Origin: Demequina sp. NBRC 110053
GTDB lineage: Bacteria > Actinomycetota > Actinomycetes > Actinomycetales > Demequinaceae
Reading direction: 5' to 3'
DNA: 64,000 nt
Assembly (NCBI RefSeq): GCF_002090095.1
Contig: NZ_BBRJ01000002.1
Location: forward strand, 857,265-921,264
A program made the translations under genes and the position numbers. Positions 34,621 through 43,397 of this stretch are shown here, one piece after another. The notes under the pieces were generated by a model, which was given only the letters and a program-made list of their open reading frames with translations, had not been told where the DNA came from and searched no databases. Position 1 is the stretch's first letter, and every line of letters starts with the position of its first letter.

Positions 34621-35354
34621 CGATTCCATCGCTGCCGGGCAGCCTGGCCCTGACGGCGCTCAACCCGAGCGAGTGGAACGCCGAGACCTGCGCGCAGGCG
34701 AACTCGCTGCTCGAGACGGCCTCAGCGGAGCACGTTGCGGACTGGGCGGTCGCCACCTTCGGCAGGAGCCTGGGCGTCGCCGCCTCGATGCAGGACACGA
34801 TCCTGCCGCACCTCTTCGGCACCCGGCTCGAGGGCGTCGACGTGCTGTTCCTCGAGACCGGCTACCACTTTCCCGAGACCGTCGCGACGCGCGACGAGGC
34901 GGCTCGCGCCTTCCCCATCACCGTCGTCGACGTGACGCCCCGCCAGACCGTCGCCGAGCAGGACGCGGAGTTCGGCAAGGACCTGTTCGCGCGCGACCCC
35001 AACCTGTGCTGCTTCATGCGCAAGGTGGATCCTCTCGCGAACGCCCTGACCCACTACGACGCGTGGGTCACCGGCGCTCGCCGCGTGGACGCCGTCACCC
35101 GCTCCGAGATGCCCGTGGTCAGCTGGGACGCCAAGCACGGCCTGGTGAAGATCAACCCGCTCGCGCTGTGGGACGACGAGGACGTGGAGCGCTACCAGGT
35201 GGACCACGACCTGCCTCGCAACCCGCTGGTCGCCCAGGGGTACCCGAGCATCGGCTGCGCGCCGTGCACGCGCAAGGTGCTGCCCGGCGAGGACGCACGC
35301 GCAGGGCGCTGGGCCGGCCAGGGCAAGACGGAGTGCGGCATCCACACAGGCTGA
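34617..35354 (+). CDS. cysH: Phosphoadenylyl/adenylyl-sulfate reductase
   Basis: A 245-residue reductase making sulfite from APS or PAPS with thioredoxin. It carries the paired cysteines CCFMRK (C131, C132) and CAPCTRKV (C214, C217), the 4Fe-4S ligands that mark APS-type reductases of actinobacteria, and the C-terminal catalytic ECGIH. The P-loop-like region shows SMQDTILPHL and ETGYHFPET. It overlaps cysI (ATGA). No cysD/cysN genes follow, so sulfate activation is encoded elsewhere. Confidence 0.92.
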   Translation: MTIPSLPGSLALTALNPSEWNAETCAQANSLLETASAEHVADWAVATFGRSLGVAASMQDTILPHLFGTRLEGVDVLFLETGYHFPETVATRDEAARAFPITVVDVTPRQTVAEQDAEFGKDLFARDPNLCCFMRKVDPLANALTHYDAWVTGARRVDAVTRSEMPVVSWDAKHGLVKINPLALWDDEDVERYQVDHDLPRNPLVAQGYPSIGCAPCTRKVLPGEDARAGRWAGQGKTECGIHTG

Positions 35355-35589
35355 TGTCCCTGGTGGGAGCACGGTCTCGAGATTTCTGTGGCGAGATGCT
35401 GGACATCTCAGACAGGTGACGCCCAGGATGGGTGTCGAGGGCATCGACCCTTGCGCCCCAGGGCCTGGCGTGGCCCTGAGTCCGTCGAAGACGCCGAACC
35501 CGTGACCCCTGTGAAGGGGGTCATGTCCCGCACTGACGAACGCGGGTCGCGAGCGTCTCGCTCCGGCCCACCGCCGCACGGAGCGAAAC
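35355..35589 (+). other. Structured noncoding region upstream of the GT2-HlyD-GH81 operon
   Basis: A 235-bp region with two clear hairpins: CAGGGCC (35459-35465) with GGCCCTG (35472-35478), and TGACCCC (35503-35509) with GGGGTCA (35517-35523). A weaker GAGCG/CGCTC stem follows near 35550. This could be a cysH terminator plus a regulatory 5' leader for the glycosyltransferase operon. I could not match it to a known riboswitch class. Confidence 0.4.
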
Positions 35590-37293
35590 ATGACTGCACC
35601 AGGTTCTTCCGCACCCACCGCACGCCTGAGATCCCTCCCCGAGCGAGAGCACGGCGAGAGGCCCAGCCCGCTGATGTTCCTCACCGTGGGCGCCGCCGGG
35701 CTCGGCGCGCTCTTCTACTCGCTGTTCCTGCTCGACCCCGACCACCGCGGGGACCCGCTGCCCTACGCGCTGGTGATCGTCACTGAGCTGATCCTGATCC
35801 TGCAGGCCTTCCTGGGGATGTGGACCATCCTGTCCGGAGGGCAGGATGCGCGCGACAGCACGTACTTCCACGAGCGAGACCGGCTCTACTCACCCGAGCG
35901 CTCGCGCCATGGGCTGCCGCCGCAGCTGTGGGACACCCACGTGGCCGGCCGGAGGGTCACGGTCGACGTGTTCATCACCACGTGCGGCGAGGATCCCGAG
36001 GTGATCAGACGCACGGTGCGCGCTGCCATGCACCTGCATGGGCGGCACCGCACCTGGGTGCTCGACGACGGCAGGTCCGACGCCGTGCGGGACGTCGCCG
36101 CCGGGGAGGGGGCGCGCTACGTCCGCCGCCTCAGCTCCGGCGGGGCCAAGGCCGGCAACATCAATCACGCGCTCACGCTCGCCAAGGGAGAGTTCTTCGC
36201 GGTGTTCGACGCCGACTTCGTGCCGCGCCCGGAGTTCATCGAGGAGACCCTGCCTCACTTCCACGACCCGGACCTCGCGTTCGTGCAGACCCCGCAGGCC
36301 TACGACAACCTCGACACCGTCATCGCCCGTGGCGCCGGGTTCATGCAGGCCGTGTTCTACCGGTTCATCCAGCCCGGTCGGAACCGCTTCAACGCGGCGT
36401 TCTGCGTGGGCACCAACGTGATCTACCGCCGCGCGGCCGTCGAGGACGTGGGCGGCATCTACACCGACTCGAAGTCCGAGGACGTGTGGACCTCGCTGAT
36501 GCTCCATGAGAACGGCTGGCGGACGCTCTTCGTCCCCGACGTGCTCGCCGTCGGCGAGGCGCCCGACACCATCGAGGCGTACTCGAAGCAGCAGCTGAGG
36601 TGGGCGACAGGCGGATTCGAGATCCTCCTCACCCACAACCCGCTGAGCCCTCGCCGCCGGCTCACCGCCGAGCAGCGGATCCAGTACCTCGTCACGTCGA
36701 CGTTCTACCTCACCGGCATCGTGCCGCTGATCCTGCTCGTGGTCCCACCGCTGCAGATCTACTTCGACCTCGCGCCGATGACCGTCGAGGCGTCGCCGCT
36801 GACGTGGCTGCTCTACTACGCAGGGTTCTACGCGATCCAGGTGCTGCTCGCGTGGCACACCATGGGCACCTTCCGCTGGGAGACGCTCACGCTCGCCGCA
36901 GTGTCCTTCCCGATCTACGTCAAGGCGCTGGTCAACGCCATCCGGCGCAAGGACGTGGGCTGGCAGGCCACGGGCACCGCTCGCGGCCGCTCGCCGTTCG
37001 ACTTCATCGTCCCGCAGATGCTGGTCACGCTGTTCCTCGCGCTGACGTCCGTGGTCGGAATCCTCAAGGATCTCGATGCCGGCGCGCTGTCGCTCGCGAC
37101 GGCCTGGAACGTGACCAACACCATGGTGCTCCTGCTGTTCGTGGTGACGGCGTGGCGCGAGTCGCGGGCGCGGCGGCGTGGCGACAGCGGTGCCGATGCG
37201 GTCGTCACCTCCCAGCCGCAGCGCACCGTCGTGGCGCGCCCCGATCCGGTCGGGGCGCAACCGTCCTGGGCGCGCGTGCGGGGCGCGTCATGA
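35590..37293 (+). CDS. Processive GT2 glycosyltransferase, cellulose/curdlan synthase-like
   Basis: A 567-residue membrane synthase. Two helices (about 27-48 and 60-81) precede the cytoplasmic GT2 domain with all processive-synthase motifs: DDG (D159, D160), DAD (D207, D209), an ED pair (E297, D298) as the catalytic-base region and QQLRW (Q334, R337, W338). Five or so helices follow to residue 530. No PilZ domain is seen, so direct cyclic-di-GMP binding is unlikely. Such enzymes polymerise UDP-sugars and pass the chain through the membrane. The GH81 hydrolase two genes downstream points to a beta-1,3-glucan product; cellulose remains possible. The stop overlaps the HlyD-like gene by 4 nt. Confidence 0.88.
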   Translation: MTAPGSSAPTARLRSLPEREHGERPSPLMFLTVGAAGLGALFYSLFLLDPDHRGDPLPYALVIVTELILILQAFLGMWTILSGGQDARDSTYFHERDRLYSPERSRHGLPPQLWDTHVAGRRVTVDVFITTCGEDPEVIRRTVRAAMHLHGRHRTWVLDDGRSDAVRDVAAGEGARYVRRLSSGGAKAGNINHALTLAKGEFFAVFDADFVPRPEFIEETLPHFHDPDLAFVQTPQAYDNLDTVIARGAGFMQAVFYRFIQPGRNRFNAAFCVGTNVIYRRAAVEDVGGIYTDSKSEDVWTSLMLHENGWRTLFVPDVLAVGEAPDTIEAYSKQQLRWATGGFEILLTHNPLSPRRRLTAEQRIQYLVTSTFYLTGIVPLILLVVPPLQIYFDLAPMTVEASPLTWLLYYAGFYAIQVLLAWHTMGTFRWETLTLAAVSFPIYVKALVNAIRRKDVGWQATGTARGRSPFDFIVPQMLVTLFLALTSVVGILKDLDAGALSLATAWNVTNTMVLLLFVVTAWRESRARRRGDSGADAVVTSQPQRTVVARPDPVGAQPSWARVRGAS

Positions 37294-38096
37294 GCGCGAC
37301 CACGTGGCTCCGTGTGAGCCTGGGGACGATCCTGGTGCTCGTGCTGGTGGCCGGGCTGCTCTACCTCTACACCGAGCGCATCTCCCACGCGGACAGCGAG
37401 GCCGCAGGCATCTCGGCCGACCTGCTGCCGGTCGGCACGGAGTACGGCGGGCTGGTGCTCGAGCAGCACGTCGAGGTGGGCGACACCGTCGCGGCAGGCG
37501 ACGTGCTGCTCACGATCGACTCGAGCCAGCTGGAGGACGAGCTCGCGTCGCAGGTGCAGATCCTCGAGGCGCAGTACGAGGCGGACCTCGCGGTCGCGGA
37601 GATGGAGGCGCAGGGCCCTGAGCCGTCCGCATCGCCCGCGCCCGAGCCGCCCGTGCTGCCCGAGGTGACGCGACAGTGGCAGGTGGTCGCGGCCGCCAAC
37701 GGCACCGTCGCCGACATCCCGATCGCCCAAGGCGGGTACGTGGGCTCCGGTGGCATCGTCGCGGAGATGTTCGCCGCGGAGTCGCTGTTCGTCGACGCGA
37801 CGTTTCGCGTGGACGGCGACGACCTGCCCGCGATCTCGGAGGGCGCCGCCGCCGTCATCACGCTGCCCGATGACACGACCCTCGACGGCTCGGTCGAGAC
37901 CATCCGGTTCGCGCAGGACGAGCTCGGCACCGTCATGGTGCTCGAGGTGGCCTCGAGCGAGCTCGAGGCGATGGACCCTGCTGGCGCGGCGACCCCGGGC
38001 ACCCCCGTGCACGCCACGGTCGAGATCTCGCCGTCGGGACCGCTCGCCGACCTGCGCCGAGCGGCCGACAGCGCGATCGCGGGCATCGGCCAGTGA
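37290..38096 (+). CDS. HlyD/membrane-fusion-type protein of the glucan operon
   Basis: A 268-residue protein with one N-terminal helix (LGTILVLVLVAGLLYLYT). An extracytoplasmic part has split biotinyl-lipoyl halves: EYGGLVLEQHVEVGDTVAAG and WQVVAAANGTVADIPIAQGG, separated by a short coiled stretch (LEDELASQVQILEAQYEADL) and a Pro/Glu linker. A beta-barrel region follows. The coiled coil is too short to span an outer membrane, fitting a Gram-positive. By analogy with accessory subunits of alginate and cellulose synthases it may guide the nascent chain. Overlaps with both neighbours (4 nt each) imply one complex. Confidence 0.8.
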   Translation: MSATTWLRVSLGTILVLVLVAGLLYLYTERISHADSEAAGISADLLPVGTEYGGLVLEQHVEVGDTVAAGDVLLTIDSSQLEDELASQVQILEAQYEADLAVAEMEAQGPEPSASPAPEPPVLPEVTRQWQVVAAANGTVADIPIAQGGYVGSGGIVAEMFAAESLFVDATFRVDGDDLPAISEGAAAVITLPDDTTLDGSVETIRFAQDELGTVMVLEVASSELEAMDPAGAATPGTPVHATVEISPSGPLADLRRAADSAIAGIGQ

Positions 38097-40141
38097 CCCG
38101 CGCGCGGGTCGCCAAGGCCGCCGTGGCCGCCGCCGCGGCGACCGCGATCGTGGGGCTCGCCGCCTGCACAGGCGGCGATGCCGCGCAGTCGTCCCCGCGC
38201 GAGCCAACGCTCTCGGCCGGCGCATCGGTGAGTGCTCCGACGGGTGGGCTTGCCGACCCGGAGGGCGCGGCAGCCATGCTGCCTGCGATCGACGCCCAGC
38301 CGCCGACGACCCTCCACGTCGCGGACGGGATCCCACCCCCGACCAACCGCTGGTACTCGGCGCTCGCCTTCGGCGAGCAGGCGAATCCGGCATTCGCCGA
38401 GCCCCTGATGATCACGGCCCGCGACGGCGGGCTCGTGGTGGGCCTGCCCACCATCAGCGGAAGCGCCGACGCGATCACCGCGACACCCGGACCGACGCTT
38501 CAGATTCATGTCGAGGGCGGCGTTGGCAGGCCCGTCGTCAGCCGCGCAGATCCGGTGGGCGTGGGACTCACTGCGCGTGACGGGGACGGCGCGGATCTGG
38601 TCGAGTACTCCGCTGCCGCTGGCTGGCCAGCGATCGGGCTGACCGGCCTCGCGGATGCGACGGTGCTGGTGTCCGCTCCCCTCGAGCGTGCCAGCGGCGG
38701 TGCGTGGGTGGCCACGATCGACGGCTCCCGTTTCGTGGTGGTGGTCGACCGCGCCGAGGTCTCGGACCATGCGATCGACCTGGAGCCGGGCGGCACGGCC
38801 GTCATCGGGGCGGTGCCAGAGGGAGGCGATGCAGCCGCGGTCGCGGCAGCACTCGGCGACCCCGTGGAGGCCGTCGAGGTGGCGATGGGCGTGGGCGGCA
38901 TCGTCGCGACCAAGCTGACCTACGCGGACAGCGAGACGGTGCTCGCCGTGCCCGAGGGCCGCACCGATGGCCTCGAGTGCGAGCTCGGCACCTACGCGTC
39001 CGTGACCGGCGAGCTCCACGCCTGCCGCGGCCGCTCGATGCGGTGGGAGGTCCCCGCCGTCGCGGCGCCCTCGAGCGTCGACCTGTCGGGCGCGTCCGAC
39101 GAGGAGATCGACGCGGTGAGGACGGCGCTCGAGTCAGATGCGATGGAGGACGCCGAGCTGCCTCCTGACACCTACTTCGGAGCGAAGGCGCTGTACCGAC
39201 TGGCCACCCTGGCGATGATCGCCGACGAGCTCCGCGAGGAGCGCCTGCGGGACGAGCTGGTCGGGCGCCTGGGCGCCGCTCTCACGACGTGGTCCGAGCT
39301 CGACGGCTGCGAGACGCGCGACGAGCGCTGCTTCGAGTACGACCCCACGATGAGGGGCGTCGTGGGGCAGCAGCCGGCGTTCGGCTCGGAGCAGTTCAAC
39401 GACCACCACTTCCACTACGGCTACTTCATCGCGGCCGCGGCGACAGCGGTCGCGCTCGACCCGACTCTCGAGGAAGCCATCGCGCCGGCCATCGATCTGC
39501 TCGCGGCTGACATCGCGAGCACGGCGGCCTCCGAGAGCTTCCCCGCACTGCGAGTGTTCGACCCCTTCGCCGGCCACTCGTGGGCGTCCGGCACCGCGCC
39601 CTTCGCGGCCGGCAACAACCAGGAGTCGAGCTCGGAGGCGGTGCTCGCATGGTCAGCGCTGGCATCGTGGGCCCGCACACGCGGGGATGACGGACTCGAG
39701 CGGACGGCACAGTGGATGCTCGCTCTCGAAGCCGATGCCGCCGAGCGGCTATGGGTCGCCCCTGACCTGTCCGCCTACCCAGAGTACGCGCATGAGATCG
39801 TGTCGCTGACGTGGGGCGGCGCGCGCGAGTACGCGACGTGGTTCTCGGACGAGCCGAGCGCGAAGCTCGGCATCCAGCTCATCCCCATGGCTCCGGTGCA
39901 GGCGCACCTCGCGCCCGGCGGCGACGGTTCAGGGAGCGCGCTCACGGCGCGAGTCGAGGAGGCGGGGGGCGCGACACCGGGCCTCCCCCTGGCCGACTAC
40001 GTGCTCATGTACAGCGCGCTAGCGGGCCCCGACGCACGCGCGTCAGCATGGTCCGCGGCTGCGACCTGGCCCGACGAGGCGATCGACGGAGGCAACTCGC
40101 GGACGTACCTCCTCGCCTGGATCGCGGCCGCGCCGCGCTGA
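38093..40141 (+). CDS. GH81 endo-beta-1,3-glucanase lipoprotein
   Basis: A 682-residue glycoside hydrolase family 81 protein. The signal peptide ends in a lipobox GLAAC with C25 as the lipidated residue, so it should be anchored outside the membrane. Family marks are the N-terminal PTNRWYSALAF, the catalytic-site FNDHHFHYGYF (D437), FDPFAGHSWASG and NNQESSSEA (E511, E515). GH81 enzymes cleave beta-1,3-glucan. Translational overlap with a glucan-synthase-like operon mirrors the cellulase found in cellulose-synthase operons and suggests trimming or release of the made polymer. A purely degradative role is the alternative. Confidence 0.9.
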   Translation: MTRARVAKAAVAAAAATAIVGLAACTGGDAAQSSPREPTLSAGASVSAPTGGLADPEGAAAMLPAIDAQPPTTLHVADGIPPPTNRWYSALAFGEQANPAFAEPLMITARDGGLVVGLPTISGSADAITATPGPTLQIHVEGGVGRPVVSRADPVGVGLTARDGDGADLVEYSAAAGWPAIGLTGLADATVLVSAPLERASGGAWVATIDGSRFVVVVDRAEVSDHAIDLEPGGTAVIGAVPEGGDAAAVAAALGDPVEAVEVAMGVGGIVATKLTYADSETVLAVPEGRTDGLECELGTYASVTGELHACRGRSMRWEVPAVAAPSSVDLSGASDEEIDAVRTALESDAMEDAELPPDTYFGAKALYRLATLAMIADELREERLRDELVGRLGAALTTWSELDGCETRDERCFEYDPTMRGVVGQQPAFGSEQFNDHHFHYGYFIAAAATAVALDPTLEEAIAPAIDLLAADIASTAASESFPALRVFDPFAGHSWASGTAPFAAGNNQESSSEAVLAWSALASWARTRGDDGLERTAQWMLALEADAAERLWVAPDLSAYPEYAHEIVSLTWGGAREYATWFSDEPSAKLGIQLIPMAPVQAHLAPGGDGSGSALTARVEEAGGATPGLPLADYVLMYSALAGPDARASAWSAAATWPDEAIDGGNSRTYLLAWIAAAPR

Positions 40142-40257
40142 CAGGCGAGCCGTCCATCCGCCCCAGGTGCCAGCCCCGCCCTCACTGGAGCCTGGATCCT
40201 CGCTCGCACCCGCATCGGCGCGGTGCAGTGGGCGGTGCGCGGTGACACAATGCCCAG

Positions 40258-41199
40258 GTGAGCGAACCCCTGAGCAGAGCGGGCCTCGCCTACGGCGCCG
40301 GCGCGTACCTGATCTGGGGGACCTTCCCGCTGCTGATGGCCGCGCTCAAGCCGGCGGGCGCGCTTGAGATCACCGCGCATCGCGCCGTGTGGTCGGTGCT
40401 CGTATGCGCCATCATCGTCGCCGCGGTGGATGCGTGGCGGCGCGTGCGGTCAGCGCTGACCAACCCGCGCACCCTCGGGATCCTCGCGCTCGCGGCGTTC
40501 TTCATCGCCATCAATTGGCTGATCTACGTGTACGCGACCGTGACCGAGCACGTGAACTCCGCGGCCCTGGGCTACTACATCAACCCGCTGTTCACGGTCG
40601 CGCTGGGCGTGGTCTTCCTGGGCGAGCGGCTGCGGCGGCTACAGGTGGTCGCCATCGGGATCGCGACCATCGCCGTGGTCGTCATCGGCGTGGGGCTGGG
40701 CGAGTTCCCGTGGATCGCGCTCGCGCTGGCGACGTCCTTCGGCCTCTATGGACTCATCAAGAAGCGCGTGGGCTCATCTGTCGACGCGCTCACGGGGCTC
40801 ACCGTCGAGACGCTCGTGCTCGCTCCCGCGGCCCTCGTGGGCCTGTGGTGGATTCACGACAGCGGGAGGCAGACGTTCGCGGTGCGCGGCGCGGAGGGGC
40901 TCGGCGGCGGGCACGACCTGCTGCTGATGTCGACCGGGGTGTTCACGGCGGGGGCGCTGCTGCTGTTCGCGGCCGGCGCCCGGCGGCTCCCGCTGTACGT
41001 CACAGGACTGCTGCAGTACATCGCCCCCACACTGATGTTCATCCTCGCTGTGTGGCACTTCGGCGAGCCGATGCCCGTGTCCCGGTGGATCGGATTCTCC
41101 CTGGTGTGGGTCGCGCTGGTGGTGCTGACCGTGGACGGATGGCGGCTGGGGCGCTCGCGGCGCGGCGAGGCGCGGGTCGAGCCCGCCGAACCGGTCTGA
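40258..41199 (+). CDS. rarD: RarD/EamA-family membrane transporter
   Basis: A 313-residue drug/metabolite-type transporter with ten helices. RarD marks are AYLIWGTFPLLMAALKPAGA, EITAHRAVWSV, NWLIYVYATVTEHVNSAALGYYINPLF (split over helices 3-4) and LLQYIAPTLMFILAVWHFGEP. RarD was named for a chloramphenicol phenotype; the natural substrate is unsettled. The start is a GTG at 40258, as the upstream ATG at 40249 runs into a stop. It follows the glucan operon by 116 bp and is probably separate. Confidence 0.9.
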   Translation: MSEPLSRAGLAYGAGAYLIWGTFPLLMAALKPAGALEITAHRAVWSVLVCAIIVAAVDAWRRVRSALTNPRTLGILALAAFFIAINWLIYVYATVTEHVNSAALGYYINPLFTVALGVVFLGERLRRLQVVAIGIATIAVVVIGVGLGEFPWIALALATSFGLYGLIKKRVGSSVDALTGLTVETLVLAPAALVGLWWIHDSGRQTFAVRGAEGLGGGHDLLLMSTGVFTAGALLLFAAGARRLPLYVTGLLQYIAPTLMFILAVWHFGEPMPVSRWIGFSLVWVALVVLTVDGWRLGRSRRGEARVEPAEPV

Positions 41200-41218
41200 C
41201 ACCGCCTCGCCACGCCGT

Positions 41219-42778
41219 TCAGCCGCGTTCGGGGAAGTACACCTGCCAGGTCATCTCGTCGGCACTGGGGCCGTAGCCGTAGATCAGGCCGAGCTCCGCC
41301 TGTGCGACGTCGTCGGGATCCACACCGTCGCACGCCAGCGCGAGGTGGGAGGTGTCGCCGATGTACCAGAGGCGGTCGCCGGCTTGGGTTCCGGGGATCG
41401 GGTAGAGATCGTCCTGGCCGTAGCCCAAGACCAGGCCCTCATCCTCCTCCGTGTAGTGCTGCTGCCGCGCGATGATCCGGTCATCGTCGTCGACCCAGAT
41501 CAGCGCCTCGTACACCACATTGCCCTCGACCTGTCCGGCGCGTTCGAAGGACGTGCTGTTCCACCCGGTGTCCATGCGACCCTGCCATTCGACCCCCTCG
41601 TACGTCGCCTCGGGTGCGCCCAGGATGTATCCGCCTTCTCCGAAGTCGAACTCGATCCCGGCCTCCTCGACGTCGAAGTATCGGCCGGTGTGGCGCTCGA
41701 GCCGTGTGGGCTCCGAGATGAGCTCCGCTGGGACCGGCGCTGAGCACCGGAAGATGGCGGACTCCGGGCCCTCCAGGTAGGGCTCCGCAACGAAGCCTTC
41801 CGGCTCAGGGGCGCCGCCGCTGGCGCCTGCTGCACTGATCGGCACCGGCACCCCGCACGCCGCCTCGTAGGTCTGCGTCGCGTCGTAGTGCGAGGTGATC
41901 TCGTAGGTCTCGCCGTCGGTGGCGGTCGCACGTATGGAGGCGCTCACCAGGCCGTCGTATTCGGCGATGGTCGCGCCCGGCTCTCCGCGACCGATCCTCA
42001 CGGCCTCCTCCGTGCCGTCGGCGTACCGCACCACGGTCTCGACCACGGCATCGGCCCCGGCCACGGCAGGTCCGAGCCCCGTGCCCCCGAAGCCCAGCGT
42101 CGCCGTGTGGACCTCCATCAGCCGCTGCGGGTCGACCCACTCCGGAGCCGACTCGGGCGCGACCGTGGTCCACTCGTAGCCCAGCCCGGGGCCCTCAGGG
42201 CCGGCGAGATAGGCGGTGCCGCCCGCGCTTCCGTCCGTGCTGAAGTCGATGGCGAGATGCGACCACGGCATGGTCGCAGCGTGCTCTGGATTCATGCGAT
42301 GGACGTAGTCGGGGACGTCCGGGTCCCCGGGCTCGGCCCGGGTGCCATCCGGGAACACCCATACCGCCTCGCCCGTGTCGTAGTTCTCGTAGAGGCGGCC
42401 GGCGTAACCAGCCGGGCCCCACGCCTCGGCGTTGGGCGCCGGGTACGTGTCGAGGTAGCACCACGCCGGGGCCCCGGCGGCGGGGCTCGGCAGGACGACC
42501 GGCTCGACGGTCGCCGCAGAGGGAGCGGTCGACGACTCCGCGGCCACGGTCGACGGCGCCAGAGCTCCACCGTCGTCACGCAGGGTCGGCATCGCGACGG
42601 CCGCGACAGCGATGGCCGTGCACGCTGCGGCGGCCCCGGCCACCGAGGCTGCCGCACGCCCGCGCCTGCGCCTCCGGATCTCCCGGAGCGCCGTCGTCGG
42701 CACGCCCGCAGCCGCGCCATCGAGCGCGCGCGCGTGCCCGTCGAAGGCATCGTGAATGACGTCTCGCAACTCTCGCAT
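41219..42778 (-). CDS. Membrane-anchored partner protein of the ECF sigma factor, function unknown
   Basis: A 519-residue protein with a 40-residue cytoplasmic N-terminus (MRELRDVIHDAFDGHARAL), a basic RRRRRGR patch, one helix (AASVAGAAAACTAIAVAAVA), a Ser/Ala/Pro linker and a roughly 400-residue external region rich in Trp, Tyr and acidic residues. No zinc anti-sigma HxxxCxxC motif is seen. Proteins of this layout commonly follow SigE-type ECF genes in actinobacteria and may be sensors or anti-sigma factors. The ATG overlaps the sigma stop by 1 nt; a GTG at 42781 would overlap by 4. Confidence 0.75.
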   Translation of the reverse strand: MRELRDVIHDAFDGHARALDGAAAGVPTTALREIRRRRRGRAAASVAGAAAACTAIAVAAVAMPTLRDDGGALAPSTVAAESSTAPSAATVEPVVLPSPAAGAPAWCYLDTYPAPNAEAWGPAGYAGRLYENYDTGEAVWVFPDGTRAEPGDPDVPDYVHRMNPEHAATMPWSHLAIDFSTDGSAGGTAYLAGPEGPGLGYEWTTVAPESAPEWVDPQRLMEVHTATLGFGGTGLGPAVAGADAVVETVVRYADGTEEAVRIGRGEPGATIAEYDGLVSASIRATATDGETYEITSHYDATQTYEAACGVPVPISAAGASGGAPEPEGFVAEPYLEGPESAIFRCSAPVPAELISEPTRLERHTGRYFDVEEAGIEFDFGEGGYILGAPEATYEGVEWQGRMDTGWNSTSFERAGQVEGNVVYEALIWVDDDDRIIARQQHYTEEDEGLVLGYGQDDLYPIPGTQAGDRLWYIGDTSHLALACDGVDPDDVAQAELGLIYGYGPSADEMTWQVYFPERG

Positions 42779-43317
42779 CACTGTCCCCTGCCCTTCGCCG
42801 CGACCACATCGATGGTCATCGGCTCCTCTTCCCAGTCCTCGGTCACATCCAGCAGCGGGGCCAGGCGCGCCGTCGCGTCGTACAGGTAGCGCTTGACCGA
42901 CCCCTGCGCGAGCCCCAGCCGGTCCGCGATCTGCGGCACCGTGAGATCATCGAAGAAGCGCAGCACCACGCAGACCTGCTCCCGGGGTGCCAGCTCGCGC
43001 AGTGCCCGGCGCACGTCGAGGCCCGCCTCCAGATCGGGTCGCGCAGGCTCGCGCTCGAAGGAGCGGTCCATCGCACGACGCCGGCTCGCGGCGCTCCGGG
43101 CACGATCGATGACGATGCTGGGCATGGCTGATCGCACATAGGCTTCTGCCTCGCCCACCGACTCCAGGCGGCGTCGCTTGGAGAACACCTTCACCAGCGC
43201 ATCGTGCACCAGGTCCTCGGCGTCGCCGTCGCGCCCCACCAGCAGCGCGGCGTAGGCGGTCAGGCGCGGCCCCCGCTCACGGACCAGCTGCTCGACCAGC
43301 GGCTGCCACGACACCAT
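42778..43317 (-). CDS. RNA polymerase ECF sigma factor, SigE family
   Basis: A 179-residue group IV sigma factor. Region 2 shows RLTAYAALLVGRDGDAEDLVHDALVKVF (split across helices) and EAEAYVRSAMPSIVIDRARS. Region 4 shows LRELAPREQVCVVLRFFDDL and the helix-turn-helix VPQIADRLGLAQGSVKRYLY. SigE-family ECFs of this short form often pair with a membrane protein encoded directly downstream, as here. The ATG follows AGGGGAGAG. Targets cannot be read from the window. Confidence 0.9.
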   Translation of the reverse strand: MVSWQPLVEQLVRERGPRLTAYAALLVGRDGDAEDLVHDALVKVFSKRRRLESVGEAEAYVRSAMPSIVIDRARSAASRRRAMDRSFEREPARPDLEAGLDVRRALRELAPREQVCVVLRFFDDLTVPQIADRLGLAQGSVKRYLYDATARLAPLLDVTEDWEEEPMTIDVVAAKGRGQ

Positions 43318-43397
43318 CGTCTCTCCCCTTGCTTCGTTGCTCTACCCCCCTGAACGGAGCCGCGCCAGGAATCGTTGGGTGGCGAGCAAGGGTTGGC

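Noticed and set aside
35355..35589. Cyclic-di-AMP or cyclic-di-GMP riboswitch upstream of the glucan operon
   Set aside because: A GCCGAACCCGTGACC stretch recalls part of the ydaO class, but the partner conserved blocks are missing, so I did not call a class.
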